Part shown: positions 1 through 10,848 of the stretch, in pieces
Position numbering within the stretch: the first letter of the stretch is position 1
Layout of the letters: every line of letters begins with the position of its first letter
Assembly: GCA_934045075.1 (NCBI GenBank)
Contig: OW203734.1
Coordinates: forward strand, 18,764,182-18,828,181
Direction of reading: 5' to 3'
Source of the DNA: Yponomeuta sedellus
Lineage: Eukaryota; Arthropoda; Insecta; Lepidoptera; Yponomeutidae
DNA: 64,000 nucleotides
Translations under genes and position numbers: made by a program
The notes under the pieces: model-generated
Told to the model about the DNA's origin: nothing
Seen by the model: the letters and a program-made list of their open reading frames with translations, nothing else
The model's database searches: none

Positions 1-2638
1 AATTTATTCCATGCCAACTTAATTCTACGTTCAGTCTCCTTTGTAGAGCTATTTTGAAAGGAAATCAGTTGGCCAAGGTAGACATATTCTGTAACATAAT
101 CAACTGGTTCTCCATCGACTTCGACTGGTAGTTCGGTAGAGTTGGTCATTATTTTAGTTTTAGATATGTTGATTTCTAGCCCAGTAGTTTTGCTTACGTC
201 ACACAGTGATTGCATCATATCTTGGAGGTCTTGGGAGTTTTCAGAGAATATGACTATGTCATCCGCAAATTTAAGGTGTGTCAAGAAATAAACAAAATAA
301 AATAAAATAAGAAATCGCCATTGATGTTCAGTCCCTTTCCATGCCAGTTCAACTTTGTGAAGATCCATTCCAGTAGAGCCACAAACATTTTGGGGGAAGA
401 TGGATCTCCTTGTCTCACGCCTCTTTGTATTTCAAAGTCCGGTCCTATTCTATCTAATCTAATCTTTGCTGTAATGTTGTTGTATATGTTACTAAATATT
501 TTTACATATTTTTCGTCAACGCCAATGCTTTTTAGGGCTTCCCACAACTTTTCGTGATAGATAGAGTCAAAGGCTTTAGAGTAATCAATAAATGCTATGA
601 ATAAGTCTTTACCATACTCGTTATATTTTTCAATAATCTGGTTAACTGTGTGGATGTGGTCAGTGGTGGAGAATTTTTTCCTGAAGCCTGCCTGTTCATT
701 CGTCTGGTATTCATCTATTGTGCCATTTATCCGGCGTAGTAAGGTTGCTGAGAATATTTTGTAAAGAACTGCCATAAGGCTGATGGGTCGGTAGTTTGAC
801 ACTTCTGCTGGGTCTCCTTTTTTGTAGATAAGAATTATGGTAGAGCTTAACCATTCTTTAGGAAGTTCTTCGCTTGTTAGAATGAGGTTGAAAAGTTTCA
901 TCAATGGTTGTAAAAGGTATTTTTTACTATGCAATATTAATTCATTTGAGATGTTGTCTTCGCCTGGAGCTTTGTTTATTTTTAAGCTTCGAATTGAAAG
1001 CTCTATTTCTTCTGCGAGAAAATACAGGCTCTTCTGGTTAATGGTGTCCGTAGATTGAGCATTTCTCAGGGATATAGAAGAGCATGAATCAGATGTCTCG
1101 CAGGAGTACAGTTGTTTGAAAAAAGTTGTCGCTGAATTTATGACTTTACTTCTATCTGAAACGTTTTTCTTTGCCTCATAAAGTTTAGGGATCCAAGATT
1201 TGTATTCGTTTAGCTTTTTGTCAGCTCTTTTTACTGCACCTGTTTCTCCTATACTTTGTTCTATAATTTTCATTGAGTAAGTATTTATGTCTACTTTAAT
1301 TCTTTCTCTACAACTTTTGTATAATGAATTTAGATGGTTTTTTTCAGTCTTTGTTTTGTTTTGTTTGTGTTTCAGTAATTGTCTTTGGGCTATGAGTCTT
1401 TTAGTTTCAGGCAGTAATTTCGAACTTTTAAAGTCTCTAGGTATGTTTGAGATGCATAAATATTGGTAACATTCCGTCAGAATTTTTTGGATGAATTCAT
1501 AGAGCTCATGAACGGTATTGTATTTATTATAGAGAAGTATTCTTTCTTTTAGGTACTCATCAATTCGTTCTGTGTCTTCTTTAGTAAAGAACCAGGGTCT
1601 CGTCTTGAAATGGCTTCTTCTTAGTTTCTTGTTTTTTAGTTTTAAAGTACCTCTTAGAAACCTGTGATCGCTCGGAAACTGTAAATTAAGAACTTCGAAA
1701 TTGCTGAATAGATCGATGTGTTTGCAGATAATAAAGTCTATTTCGTTCTTTGTCTTTTCATCTGGTGACATCCACGTCCATTTTCTTTTAGGTTTTTTCT
1801 TAAAGTAGGTATTGAGAATTTTAAGTTGATTTTCGAAGCAAAATTGTATTAGTGTTTCTCCTCTGTCGTTCCGTTTTCCATAGCCGTAGCTTCCAAGAAC
1901 TCTATCTTCATTGTGATTAGGTTGTCCGATTTTTGCGTTTAGGTCTCCTAGTAGTATTTGCGTACCTTTTGAGTTATCTAAGGCTTTACCAACATCTCTA
2001 TAGAAGTTTTCTAGTTCCTGATCAGTGGATGATTCAGTTGGAGCGTAGAGCTGAATGAACGACATTGTAGAGCTTCCTAATTTCAATGTAACATATGCAA
2101 CTCTTTCCGATATTCCTACGAACTCTTGTATGCAATGTTTTAAGTATTTTTTGATGAGAAAGCCAATTCCTTTTTGTCCTTTTGTGGTCCCTTTATAGTA
2201 GAATATATGTTTGTCAAACTCTTGTATTTCTTCTCCATATCTACGGATTTCAGCTAGGCCAATAATGTCCCATTTTACGTTTTCTAGTGAATATAGTAAC
2301 TCAGTGAATCTTTCTTTGTAGAGTAGGGATCTGACATTGTATGTGCATATAAATAATAATTGGTCTTTTCCATCATCTTCCGGTGTTATTTTTGTTGAAA
2401 AATTGCTGTCTTCTTTGTTTGTAAAGAATTTATCTCTTTCTCTATTTGACAAGTAGTTTCTTGGAGGGTTGTGGTCTAACTCTCCCTCGGTGACCGGCCG
2501 TATTGGGAGATATGTATTGTTTGGGTTTGATGTTTTTGGTTTTTCATTTTTTCGTTTTGATGTTTTTAGGTTTGTGTTTTTGTTTTTTTGTTTGGATGTT
2601 TTTTGAGTTTTTTGGTTGACTAACGCAGTTACCAGCAC
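1..2638 (-). pseudogene. RTE-like LINE ORF2 (endonuclease + reverse transcriptase), frameshifted, cut by window edge
   Basis: ORF2 of a non-LTR retrotransposon, which nicks target DNA and reverse-transcribes its own RNA there. The open frame covers 785 aa (281-2,638). The N-terminal third is an AP-type endonuclease: CTYNVRSL, GLAEIRR (catalytic Glu), GDLNAKIG and SDHRFLRG are visible. The reverse transcriptase follows with YRPISLM, FIDYSKAFDS and GVRQGDPSSPKMF. The frame breaks at 283-315, where 26 bp of A/T-rich sequence lies between copies of the 7-mer AAGAAAT. Beyond it the catalytic box resumes as KFADDIVIF and stays open to base 1, so the copy is otherwise well preserved and probably young. 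ORF1 lies immediately upstream. The YSKAFDS/RQGDP style is RTE-like; clade assignment is inference. Confidence 0.85.
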
Positions 2639-2674
2639 GGTGGGCGTGAGCGATAGAGGAGCTGAAGCTGGTTG

Positions 2675-3418
2675 CTATTTGTTTTGTAAGGCGGCTGGCT
2701 TTGGGCTTAGATAATTTGTTAGTTTGTTTTTCTTCGGGGCGGGGTTGACAACTTTGGATGTAGGTTGTTTGTTTATGTTTGTATCCTGAGGTGATTCGGA
2801 TAAGTTGCGTTTTTTGTTTTTGTAAGAGACTTCGGGGTTATCTTGGATTATAAGTTTGTCGTATTTAATGTAGACCTTTTTCCCTTTGCTTCTCTCTTCC
2901 TTCGCTTCTTCGTATAGTTTTTTCCTGATCTGCATCACTTTTGGTGGGAAATCCTCCTTAATAGCGTATTGAGTGTTTAATAGTCCGCTCTTTTTACGAT
3001 ATGCCGCTATTTTCATTCCAAGCGTTGTGAACGTCAGGACAATTGGTCTTATCTTGTCTTCTTTCTTACCGATTCTTCTCATGGCTTCTAATTCCGAAAA
3101 AGAGCATTCAAAATGCAATTTGGTATTTAAGAAAGCCATAACCTTTGCTGAAAGTTCTTGATAATTTTGTTCGCCCTCTTCTAAGCCATATATGACAATG
3201 TTTTTCTGTCTCAACTGTTTCTCCAAGCGATCTATTATTTTTTCCTGTATGTTTACTGTGTCTTCCAACTCGGTTATTTTTTCCTCATAGGCTTGAAATT
3301 TCTGGTTTATATTATCATTTATTATTTTTGTAATGTTGTTTTCCATCTCTTTCATGGTGTCTTTTTGAGTTGATAGGTCTAGCTGTATTTTTTCTAATAT
3401 TGATTTTAGTTCTTCCAT
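2675..3418 (-). CDS. LINE ORF1 protein, coiled coil plus RRM-like domain
   Basis: Intact 247 aa ORF1 of the same retrotransposon, ending 36 bp before the first Met of ORF2. Residues about 1-75 are a heptad-rich coiled coil (repeated Lys/Glu/Leu/Ile). Next comes QKNIVIYGLEEG, the first strand of an RRM-like fold as in L1-type ORF1 (transposase-22) proteins, then a basic segment with RIGKKEDKIRPIVLTF, then a Lys/Pro-rich tail. Proteins of this type trimerise, bind the element RNA and act as nucleic-acid chaperones in the RNP. The start at 3,418 is the first Met before the heptads. It is uncommon for RTE-like elements to carry a clear ORF1, so the clade could be a neighbouring one. Confidence 0.75.
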   Translation of the reverse strand: MEELKSILEKIQLDLSTQKDTMKEMENNITKIINDNINQKFQAYEEKITELEDTVNIQEKIIDRLEKQLRQKNIVIYGLEEGEQNYQELSAKVMAFLNTKLHFECSFSELEAMRRIGKKEDKIRPIVLTFTTLGMKIAAYRKKSGLLNTQYAIKEDFPPKVMQIRKKLYEEAKEERSKGKKVYIKYDKLIIQDNPEVSYKNKKRNLSESPQDTNINKQPTSKVVNPAPKKNKLTNYLSPKPAALQNK

Positions 3419-3982
3419 AATTTTAGAAAAATGGGTACCTCTTTAAATTGCGCCCTCTATTGTCCAATAGCGGAACTTTGACGAAGCGTGGCACACCTTG
3501 AAATTTGTTTTTATTATTAGTTCAGCTACTCACCAACAGATGGCAGCCAAAGCAAACAGTTGCAGGAATTCTTTGTAATTTTATTCGTTAGTCGCTTTAA
3601 GGAGGTGCTCCTGCTGTACGTCGACGTGATGAGGAAGACTCACTTTTCACTTTAATATGCACTTGTATCTGTTTTAACTTCCTTTATGGTCACTTGTACA
3701 ATGTTAAGTTTGAGATTGTTTTTTGAATAATTCGCCACTTCTCCAACGTAGTATTCACTTATCCGTTGATAGCACGTATAACTGATACAGATATTTGGTT
3801 TTTAGAAAGAAATAACAGCTTAAAACATTTTAAAACCTCAAATAACTGCGGAGCCGATGTTACTTTTTGGAGGGTAGTTTTTAAATCTGCTAAAAGCCAA
3901 CATGCCTATTTGTAGCACTACCAACTTAACTTTTATACCGTTAAATGGATTACCAAATTAATTCACCTTTTTGTATTTCCAG

Positions 3983-4474
3983 ATAACGTTCTCGGGATAC
4001 TGTGAAAACAGCGGATTTTTAATAATAGATTCCTTTAAATATTTACCACCGGGCATGCCTAAAAGCCATTGCGAATTTGACATCGAGCAAGAATTTCAAG
4101 AAGGCGAATTTATACTAATACATCACAGCAAAATGGATATACCGAACGATGAATACATCCAAAGAAACGATATGGATATAGAGATGGAAGACGAAGGATC
4201 TGGGACCACGCTCTCGCCACCTGAAGTAGAAGAAGATACTGATGACCAAACATCATTCTGGAATCCTTTGACCATTTCTTTAATTTCAATAGGCGGAATA
4301 ACTGGGGTAGGCGCACTGAGTTACGGAGCCTACGCATTAGGAAAAATATCAGCAGCTGGGAGCGGATACCCAGACGTGGGACAGCTGGAATCTCCTAGGA
4401 CAGTTACCTTGCCACGAGTTAGAAATATTTATGATGCACCTTCCGGTAGAAATATGTCCAGGAGAATGTATTAG
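3983..4474 (+). CDS. Last coding exon of an unrecognised host gene, predicted single-pass membrane protein
   Basis: A pyrimidine-rich acceptor (CACCTTTTTGTATTTCCAG) at 3,964-3,982 opens a 163-codon frame to a TAA at 4,472. Read in phase 0 the product starts ITFSGYCENSGFLIID. In order: about 65 residues with two Cys and aromatic/hydrophobic alternation (probable extracellular side); an acidic, Thr/Pro-containing linker (EMEDEGSG through EEDTDD); one hydrophobic segment of about 25 residues around ISLISIGGITGVGALSYGAY; and a 45-residue tail rich in Arg/Ser/Pro that ends SRRMY. That order suggests a type I membrane protein with a short basic cytoplasmic tail. Other exons lie left of the window across an intron of at least 3.9 kb that holds the RTE element. 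Family not recognised; phase and topology are inferred. Confidence 0.6.
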   Translation: MTFSGYCENSGFLIIDSFKYLPPGMPKSHCEFDIEQEFQEGEFILIHHSKMDIPNDEYIQRNDMDIEMEDEGSGTTLSPPEVEEDTDDQTSFWNPLTISLISIGGITGVGALSYGAYALGKISAAGSGYPDVGQLESPRTVTLPRVRNIYDAPSGRNMSRRMY

Positions 4475-4500
4475 ATTTAGATCGTTTACGTTTAGATTTT

Positions 4501-4532
4501 GACCTCTTTGATATGTTTAGATCAAAGAGGTC
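4501..4532 (+). other. Perfect 12 bp hairpin in the presumed 3' UTR
   Basis: GACCTCTTTGAT at 4,501-4,512 pairs exactly with ATCAAAGAGGTC at 4,521-4,532 across an 8-nt loop, 27 nt after the stop codon. The stem sits in non-repeat sequence before the downstream SINE. No AATAAA is seen between the stop and the SINE at 4,642. Confidence 0.55.
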
Positions 4533-4641
4533 AAGAATAATGAGGATAATGTTCTCAGCCTAACAAACGAACGTACTATTAAGCTAGTATTGTGCCAAGT
4601 TTGAAGTAGGATAAGCGTGTTTTACGTATACCATAAGCAGG

Positions 4642-5058
4642 TTATTACATGAGGCGCCATTAGCTCAGTTGGAAAGAGCGCTGGCACGGATAGCCAGAGG
4701 GCGCGGGTTCGAATCCCTGCATGGGTGGATTTTTTTGCCTCTAAATAGGTTTTTAAAATTTGCCCTAGCACGGGTTAGTGCATTAAAAAGAATATAATCA
4801 TGTGGGTACAGCGATATCATTCCGATGTAAATCTAACTGCAAAATAGGTACTCGGGGCTCCAAGTGATGCAAATTACTTCAGCCAGATGTCGCTGCCTGT
4901 ACCTAATACAGAGAATATTGTAAAGAGGTTCGAAATTTCACTGATGCCGGTGAGTCGCCCATTAGCTCAGTTGGAAAGAGCGCTGGCACGGATAGCCAGA
5001 GGTCGCGGGTTCGAATCCCTGCATGGGTGGAATTTTTAGCCTCTAAATAGGTTTTAAA
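4642..5058 (+). mobile_element. SINE-1, full dimeric tRNA-derived SINE with target-site duplication
   Basis: Two tRNA-like units (4,653-4,735 and 4,957-5,033) each hold an A box (TTAGCTCAGTTGG), an anticodon-like stem (CTGGC...GCCAG) and a B box (GGTTCGAATCC). Each is followed by a conserved tail around CCTCTAAATAGGTTTT. They are joined by a roughly 220 bp linker containing GCACGGGTTAGTGCATT. A 9 bp direct repeat, ATAAGCAGG, flanks the whole (4,633-4,641 and 5,059-5,067), so the dimer inserted as one unit. Confidence 0.75.
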
Positions 5059-5067
5059 ATAAGCAGG

Positions 5068-5105
5068 GCATGCAGGGTGTCTCACTGCTATGCCACATGG
5101 AGAAC
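5068..5105 (-). repeat. Fragment of the 63.4 kb inverted-repeat element (MITE-E)
   Basis: CAGGGTGTCTCACTGCTATG and GCCACATGGAG here match the terminal inverted repeats of the element at 63,352-63,726 with a few differences. Confidence 0.5.
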
Positions 5106-5455
5106 TTTTTTGAGGACATTTGAAATTAAATTATCTTTAGGATCCCATGTTGCTTAAGTAATCTGCAAAATTAAGGAAAAAACAAGTATTATTATTAAAT
5201 TTATTGTTAAATTACACAGTATTTTATTATTTTAAGATACTACTCGTATTTTGATGCAATTGGCTTATCAGACAAGCTATAAATATGTTAGAATGCCTTA
5301 CTTCAGTAAATATCCTACCAACAAGAAATTTAAAAAAATTATATTGCCTAATTATAAATGATTTTACTCTCCATAACTTGTATTGGAATTGACGACTTAT
5401 ACCTAATCAAAGATTAAGGAAAAGTAGTAAATTAAGTAATTAAACAATAAGTTAA
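5106..5455. other. AT-rich spacer
   Basis: About 350 bp with no ORF, splice-like exon or recognised repeat. It may be distal 3' UTR or intergenic DNA of the upstream host gene. Confidence 0.4.
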
Positions 5456-5457
5456 GA

Positions 5458-5655
5458 ATCGCTCGCAGCCCCGGCTGCCTCAGTGATCTTAAACGATCAC
5501 AAAGGTTAAGCAAAATAGGGCGCATTCAGTGCATGGATGGGTGACCGTCTATGACTAACGCTAGTATTATTTCACCGCCAATGTTATTTCGGTCCTTGGT
5601 CATCCTCATCTAGCCTCTGTCAGCAATCTGGCTTAGACATCTTAGACGTCACCAC
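5458..5655 (+). mobile_element. 5S-rRNA-derived SINE (SINE-2), 5' part
   Basis: The segment GATCACAAAGGTTAAGCAAA then GGATGGGTGACCG follows the 5S rRNA internal promoter layout (box A/IE/box C), as in SINE3-class elements. The usual body and TGATGATG tail are missing, so this copy is truncated or diverged. Confidence 0.65.
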
Positions 5656-5859
5656 AAAATTGAATCATTTACAATATAAGTGGAAAACAATCAGTTTTTA
5701 AACTTCTTTCTTCTGGTCAATGTGTTCTGTATCTATCTAAACCAGAAGTAACGAATTAGTTAATATTGTAATAATTAGGAGTGAACCATTGAAATGCACT
5801 TGGCTTTTGTATGAAGCCTTTACCCTACTGCAAGGCACAGGAATTCTCATAGAGATACA

Positions 5860-6055
5860 ACATGTAGCATTTTTAATGATTCGCGATACTCATACATAGT
5901 TATATATTAAACGGGTCTGATCGCGATTATTTATTAGGTAAAACGTAATTACCTTATTTCCCGACGTTTCGGCAGCGTTACAGTTGCCGTGGTCTCGGGT
6001 GGACTTAGTAAAAAATCGCGATTAGACCCGTTAAATATAGAACTATACAACATAT
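5860..6055 (-). mobile_element. Penelope-like element terminus with inverted ends
   Basis: Contains CCCGACGTTTCGGCAGCGTT and GTTGCCGTGGTCTCGGGT, shared with 15.6, 24.7 and 61.2 kb. ACGGGTCTGATCGCGATTA on the left is mirrored by TCGCGATTAGACCCGTT on the right, so this short copy has inverted ends. Assignment to Penelope-like elements comes from the coding remnant at 61.4 kb. Confidence 0.5.
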
Positions 6056-6140
6056 TGTACTCAATTACCCCGCGTGCCCACCGTGGATTGACAATATAAG
6101 CATGAGGAGTATGAGTAGTCAAAGTCCTTTTCAGCTCAGT

Positions 6141-6488
6141 ACAGTACAGGCAACATCATAAAAGTCCCTTAGGGAATCTTCGTACGCGCAGACTGGGAAG
6201 AAGTGTAACGAAAGTACCCGAAGCTATAAGTACATTCAACATGATCTTTAACCGATACGGTTAAGGTGCAGAATTGATTGACGCAGTAGCGCTACCTATT
6301 TCGCTCACGCTAATATTGCCAAACTAATTGTCACCTGCATCGATGACGATAAATCAACCAATAGCAACAAAGGCGCGCGGCCTGCCATAAAATGAAACTA
6401 TCTGATTGGTCGATCAACTTGCCGCACATCCAAAATTTGGTCATCTGCGCAGGTACATCCGCGAGACTTATTTCTTGTGTAGCACTGT
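6141..6488. mobile_element. MITE-A copy 1 (about 345 bp)
   Basis: Nearly colinear with 31,058-31,400, sharing blocks such as AACGAAAGTACCCGAAGC and GGCGCGCGGCCTGCCATAAA. The right end reads GTGTAGCACTGT; the left end is altered to ACAGTACAGGCAACA. The 12-mer GTACAGGCAACA occurs at both edges, either a target duplication or a local conversion. Confidence 0.6.
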
Positions 6489-6694
6489 ACAGGCAACAAC
6501 CTTTTCACACGAGCGACTAGCAACAAAAATAATGTATATTGACTAAACAACGACTAGGTATTTATTGTCTATGGATGAGTGACGACTTGACGAGTGTCAC
6601 TCACTTACTTTTCCTACGTCAATGAAAAATATATATACGTTTGCTGATTATTTGATATAATAATATTGGCGTTTTGCATGTACTTAATGAGATG

Positions 6695-7062
6695 ATTTAT
6701 ACAGCGTCCAGTGGCATCTTCACCCACACTAGATGGGTGAAGGGACAACTGCGACGCTGTAGTGCCTGGGACATGGTTTTATTGATGTTGTAGGCTTGCC
6801 CAGCACCTATACCATACTGACAGCTTAGTCGGCCTAGCCCACAGGAGAGACTAGTCAATACGTGCGGAGCCAACCAAGCCGCGGGTCTCTTCACGATGTT
6901 TTCCTTCATCTTCGTTAGCGTGTGGTGTTGCGACTACAAATTCGCAAATGTACGTAACTTTGAAATTAAACAAAGTTATTGGTACATGCCTGCACTGGGC
7001 ATCGAACCTGGGGCTCTCCCTTGCGAGTCCATAGTTCTACCCACTGAGCTACAACCGTTTAT
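6695..7062 (-). mobile_element. SINE-5, tRNA-headed SINE
   Basis: On the minus strand a tRNA-like head (GTAGCTCAGTGGGTAGAAC as A box, GGTTCGATGCC as B box) is followed by GCATGTACCAATAACTTTG, GAAGGAAAACATCGTGAAG and a tail ending ACGCTGTATAAATCATCTC. Related bodies lie at 25.4, 38.8, 56.1 and 60.1 kb. Confidence 0.6.
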
Positions 7063-7125
7063 TATTATTTGATATATTGGTGATATTTGGTAAAGTCCAC
7101 TATTATCCCGTACCTAAGTAGGTCT

Positions 7126-9391
7126 AAGTACCTAAGAGTCTTAAGATTAGTAATAGCTTCTTCGGCAAAAAGCCTCAGCGTCGCTGGACATGGATATCCC
7201 CAGACGGCTATACCAAAAATGAGATTGATTTTGTGTTGTCTTCCAAACAAGAGATCGTAAAAGACATTGGAGTACTAAATAAGTTTAGATTAGGTTCTGA
7301 CCATAGGCCAGTTCGCGCAAAACTTTGCTTCGATATAAAGATTCACCGAAAGCAACTTTTTAGTACAAAGATAAAAACCATCGACAAACAAACGCTACAT
7401 CGCAAAAAACATACTTTCAGCCTTGAGTTACATAATTATTTTAAAGAATTAACAGTGGATAAAGAAGATACCGACAGTCAATATGACCACATTAAACTTG
7501 CATTGGAAAAAGCCAGTCGAAAAATTGGAAATGGAAGAAGGAACAACAACAAACTTTCCTTAAAAACCCTAGATTTGATCGAGGAAAGGGAACAGCTAGG
7601 TAAAGGTTCATCCAATTACAACACGCTAGATAGAAGTGTAAAACAGAACATCAGAAAAGATATCAGATCTTACAACACATTCATAGTAAAAAGGGCAATT
7701 GAAGATCACAGTTCCCTGCGAGTAGCTAAACAAGGCATAAACAGATCCAAGTCTTGGATCACTAGCCTTATGGATGAAAATGGCATTAAACATGGAAGCC
7801 GAGAAAAGGTTATGGAGATTTCTACCAAATTTTACAAAAATCTTTACTCGGACCCATCAAAACAAAGCCATATGTCTGATGTCCCGTATCCTATTCCTGA
7901 TCCTAACCAGATTCCTCCGATCACTGGTTTTGAAATACACGTTGCCCTAAAATGTATGCGGTACAACAAGAGTCCAGGAGAAGACGGCATTACTACAGAG
8001 GCACTAAAATCCGGCAAATACGAACTGCTGCCGCGCTTGGCAAACCTGTGCAATGCCATCCTTTACACGGGAAAACTGCCCAATAAGATCTGCCATGCCA
8101 ATGTCGTACTCCTCCACAAAAAAGGTGACAAAAGCGATATAGGCAACTACCGGCCTATCAGTCTCATATCCCATGTATATAAGATTTTTATTATGGTTAT
8201 TAAAAACCGCATAGCTGAGCAGCTCGACTCCAACCAGCTACCAGAACAGGTTGGTTTTCGCCCTGGCTATTCAACAACCGACCACCTCCACACAGTCAAT
8301 CAAGTCATCGAGAAAGTCAACGAATTCAACAAGCCTCTGTATGTTGCATTCGTTGACTACTCAAAAGCTTTTGACAGTATTTTCCATTCGTCCATATTTA
8401 CCGCACTTGCTGTCCAAAACATTGATCCTGCCTATATTAATCTTCTTATAATTATATATAACAATAGTACAGCTGACATAAAACTTCATAGACCTGGTCC
8501 ATCGTTTCCTGTAGAAAAGGGTGTAAAACAAGGAGACCCCCTTTCTCCTAAACTCTTCACAAGCACCCTCGAAGAGGTGTTTAGAAAGCTGGCGGTTCCA
8601 TGGGCGAGCAAGGGCATAGATGTCGGTCACAGTAAGAGGCTTACAAACCTCCGCTTCGCCGACGATATCGTTCTCTTTGCCCCAACAGCTGCAGAACTCC
8701 AACTAATGCTACAACAACTTAGCATCGCGAGCCTTGAGGTTGGACTGAAGATAAATCGGTCAAAGACCCAGTGTATGACGAACAGCACAAAAAGTAGGGT
8801 CGAGGTAGATGGGCAGGAAAGACAGTACGTCGATGAGTATACTTACTTGGGCCAGATAGTCTCCTTCGACAACAGGAAGGATAAGGAAATCGATCGCCGC
8901 ATCGACAACGCCTGGAAGAGCTTCTGGTCTATGAAAGAACTGATGAAGGGAAAGTTACCACTTGCCCTGAAGCGAAAACTCGTCGACATGTGCATCCTGC
9001 CTATCCTAACTTACGGTGCATTTTTTGATTTGCCAGCGGGCAATGGAGCGCAGTATTCTAGGTGTAAAAAGAATTGACAGGATTCGTAATACAATGCTGC
9101 GCTCCAGAACCAAAATTGTCGATGTTGGAGCTGCAACCGCTAAGCTGAAGTGGAACTGGGCGGGTCATCTAAGCCGTATGGGCCCAGAGAGGTGGGCAAA
9201 AATCGTCACTGACTGGGTTCCGCGCGAGGGATATCGCAAACGTGGCCGACCCAAGCGGAGATGGCGGGACGACCTTACAACCTTTCTGCCGGACTGGCAG
9301 GAAGTGGCCATGAACAGGGAGGAATGGAAGACAAAAGGGGAGGCCTTTGCCCAGCAGTGGGACACAATCGAGGCTATATAAAAAAAAAAAG
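7126..9391 (+). pseudogene. RTE-like LINE, 5'-truncated, with C-terminal frameshift/deletion
   Basis: The frame starts inside the endonuclease (SNSFFGKKPQRRWTWISPDG, then SDHRPVRAK) and runs through a reverse transcriptase with NYRPISLISHVYK, VDYSKAFDS, GVKQGDPLSPKLF and RFADDIVLFA, to a stop at 9,075-9,077. Near 9,020-9,065, after ILPILTYGA, sequence is missing and the frame shifts. The C-terminus then continues in the frame from 9,016 with RAMERSILGVKR and KLKWNWAGHLSRM, ending at 9,381 and followed by an A-run. Related to the element at 1-3,418 but clearly a different subfamily. Dead copy. The same C-terminal type recurs at 23.8 and 33.0 kb. Confidence 0.8.
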
Positions 9392-9823
9392 TAGGTACCT
9401 TCAGAACTATACCTGCATGTTTTGTATTAAAATAGCTTACAGCAAATTATTATCAGATCTGTGCCACTTATCTCTTGTCATTATCAAAAAAAATTAAGCC
9501 ATGCAACTGGCATTGAAATATAGGCCGCAGCCCCGCGGGGAAGTCCCTGGTTGGCGATAATTTTATTTTGGTCGTAGAAAATCGCTAATCGATGTGGAAC
9601 TTATTTTTATGATTAAGCGAACTTATCTGTGGGTACTGGAACGATATCTGTACAATAACTGGCCGACGCAGCCGTCTAGTCAACATTGAACTATTTTAAA
9701 GGAAACCTTTACGTTTTATTTAGTTGTCATTCGCGTCGAAACGCAGAGGTATGCTAGGGTTTAGTTAAAAAGGGTTAATAAAAAAAATTGTATTGTTTTA
9801 AATTATGTGTTTTAAATATTAGA

Positions 9824-10075
9824 GTCCTAGCTTCGCAAAGCACGTCAAGCCGTTGTTGCCGGCTGTCATGTAATAGCAGTCGTTAAGCCATGTCAGAGGC
9901 CTTATGGGCGGCTTGATAACTTCTGACAGTAAGGCCCGCCACTGCCTTAAAATCCTCTACCAACCCGTACTTGGCCTCCGTGGTGGAGCCTAACGTTCCT
10001 GCGATGCCCAGAGAAAGAAAGAGGACCGTGCCCAATGGGGAGCAGTACGGACATACAGAGGGTTCATATCATATC
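9824..10075 (+). mobile_element. 5S-SINE fragment (body only)
   Basis: Begins at TTCGCAAAGCACGTCAAGCC and carries the family body (CAGAGGCCTTATGGGCGGCT, TCCTCTACCAACCCG) and the GGGTT-plus-ATC-repeat tail. The 5S-like head is absent. Confidence 0.6.
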
Positions 10076-10321
10076 ATCAAATATTAATGTTCGTATCATA
10101 TCATTAGAGTGTTACAGTACCTGAAGTCCTGTAATTGAATTCAAATCAAACATCATTTATTTATTTAAAGAATTAAGTACACAATGCCAGATAACAAAGG
10201 CTAGACATACATGCTAACATACCAAAAAATAATTAATCATTACGTCCGCCGCATTAATCAATTTATTTTTAAAATGCAGTAAAATTATAAATAAATAATA
10301 CGAAAAATTAACTTTGTGTTA

Positions 10322-10540
10322 ATACTAAAGAATCAGCTCCGCCTCTTCGTCCGGTCCGTGGTCGCCGAGTCAGATTTTTTTCACCCCCAAGGCCGTCAGT
10401 TCTTCGAGCTATGTTGGGTTGCGGTGGCCGAGAGTCGCTGAATGTGGACTTCACAAAACCGTGAAGATTGGAAAACCATGAGGGAAGCCTATGTCCTGCA
10501 GTGGGCGTCGAATGGCTGATGATGTTGATGATGAACTTGT
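10322..10540. mobile_element. RTE 3'-end remnant with an inverted 5' piece
   Basis: From 10,423 the plus strand encodes the usual RTE end (DWKTMREAYVLQWASNG, stop, then GATGATG repeats). From 10,420 back to 10,322 the minus strand encodes the upstream part (ARRTDGLGG..., RRPRTGRR). The two parts are adjacent, in opposite orientation, with a short stretch missing between them. Confidence 0.65.
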
Positions 10541-10687
10541 AACGGTGCAAACCTCTTTACACCATTTTTTATATTTATTTTCCTATCTATCACTTTCAAA
10601 TATTTAAAATTACGTCACACATTTTTCGATTTCCCTCATTTTCATATTTTTTTTTTTAAATAATTAAAGAAATATATTCATGGACAT

Positions 10688-10848
10688 TTTAAAAAACCTA
10701 TTTAAACCATTAGCTCAGTTGGAAAGAGCACTGGCACGGATAGCCAGAGGTCGCGGGTTCGAATCCCGGCATGGGTGGAATTTTTAGCCTCTAAATAGGT
10801 TTTTTAAATTATCCTTAGCACGGGTTAGTGCATTAAAAATAAAAATAG
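10688..10848 (+). mobile_element. SINE-1 single unit with short inverted 5' piece
   Basis: A 15 bp duplication, TATATTCATGGACAT, flanks the copy (10,673-10,687 and 10,849-10,863). Inside, TTTTAAAAAACCTATTTA is the reverse complement of the family's own 3' tail and is joined to a direct-orientation tRNA unit and linker start. The copy lies inside the tail of the SINE-3 copy beginning near 10,849. Confidence 0.7.

Noticed and set aside
4655..5060. Functional tRNA genes at the tRNA-like units (many copies)
   Set aside because: Loop base 33 is C, tails and linkers are conserved beyond the tRNA, and target duplications bracket the units; these are SINE heads.
4903..5085. Small proteins containing MGDSPASVKFRTSLQYSLY, found at several places
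   Set aside because: They are translations of the SINE-1 linker and recur wherever the SINE does.
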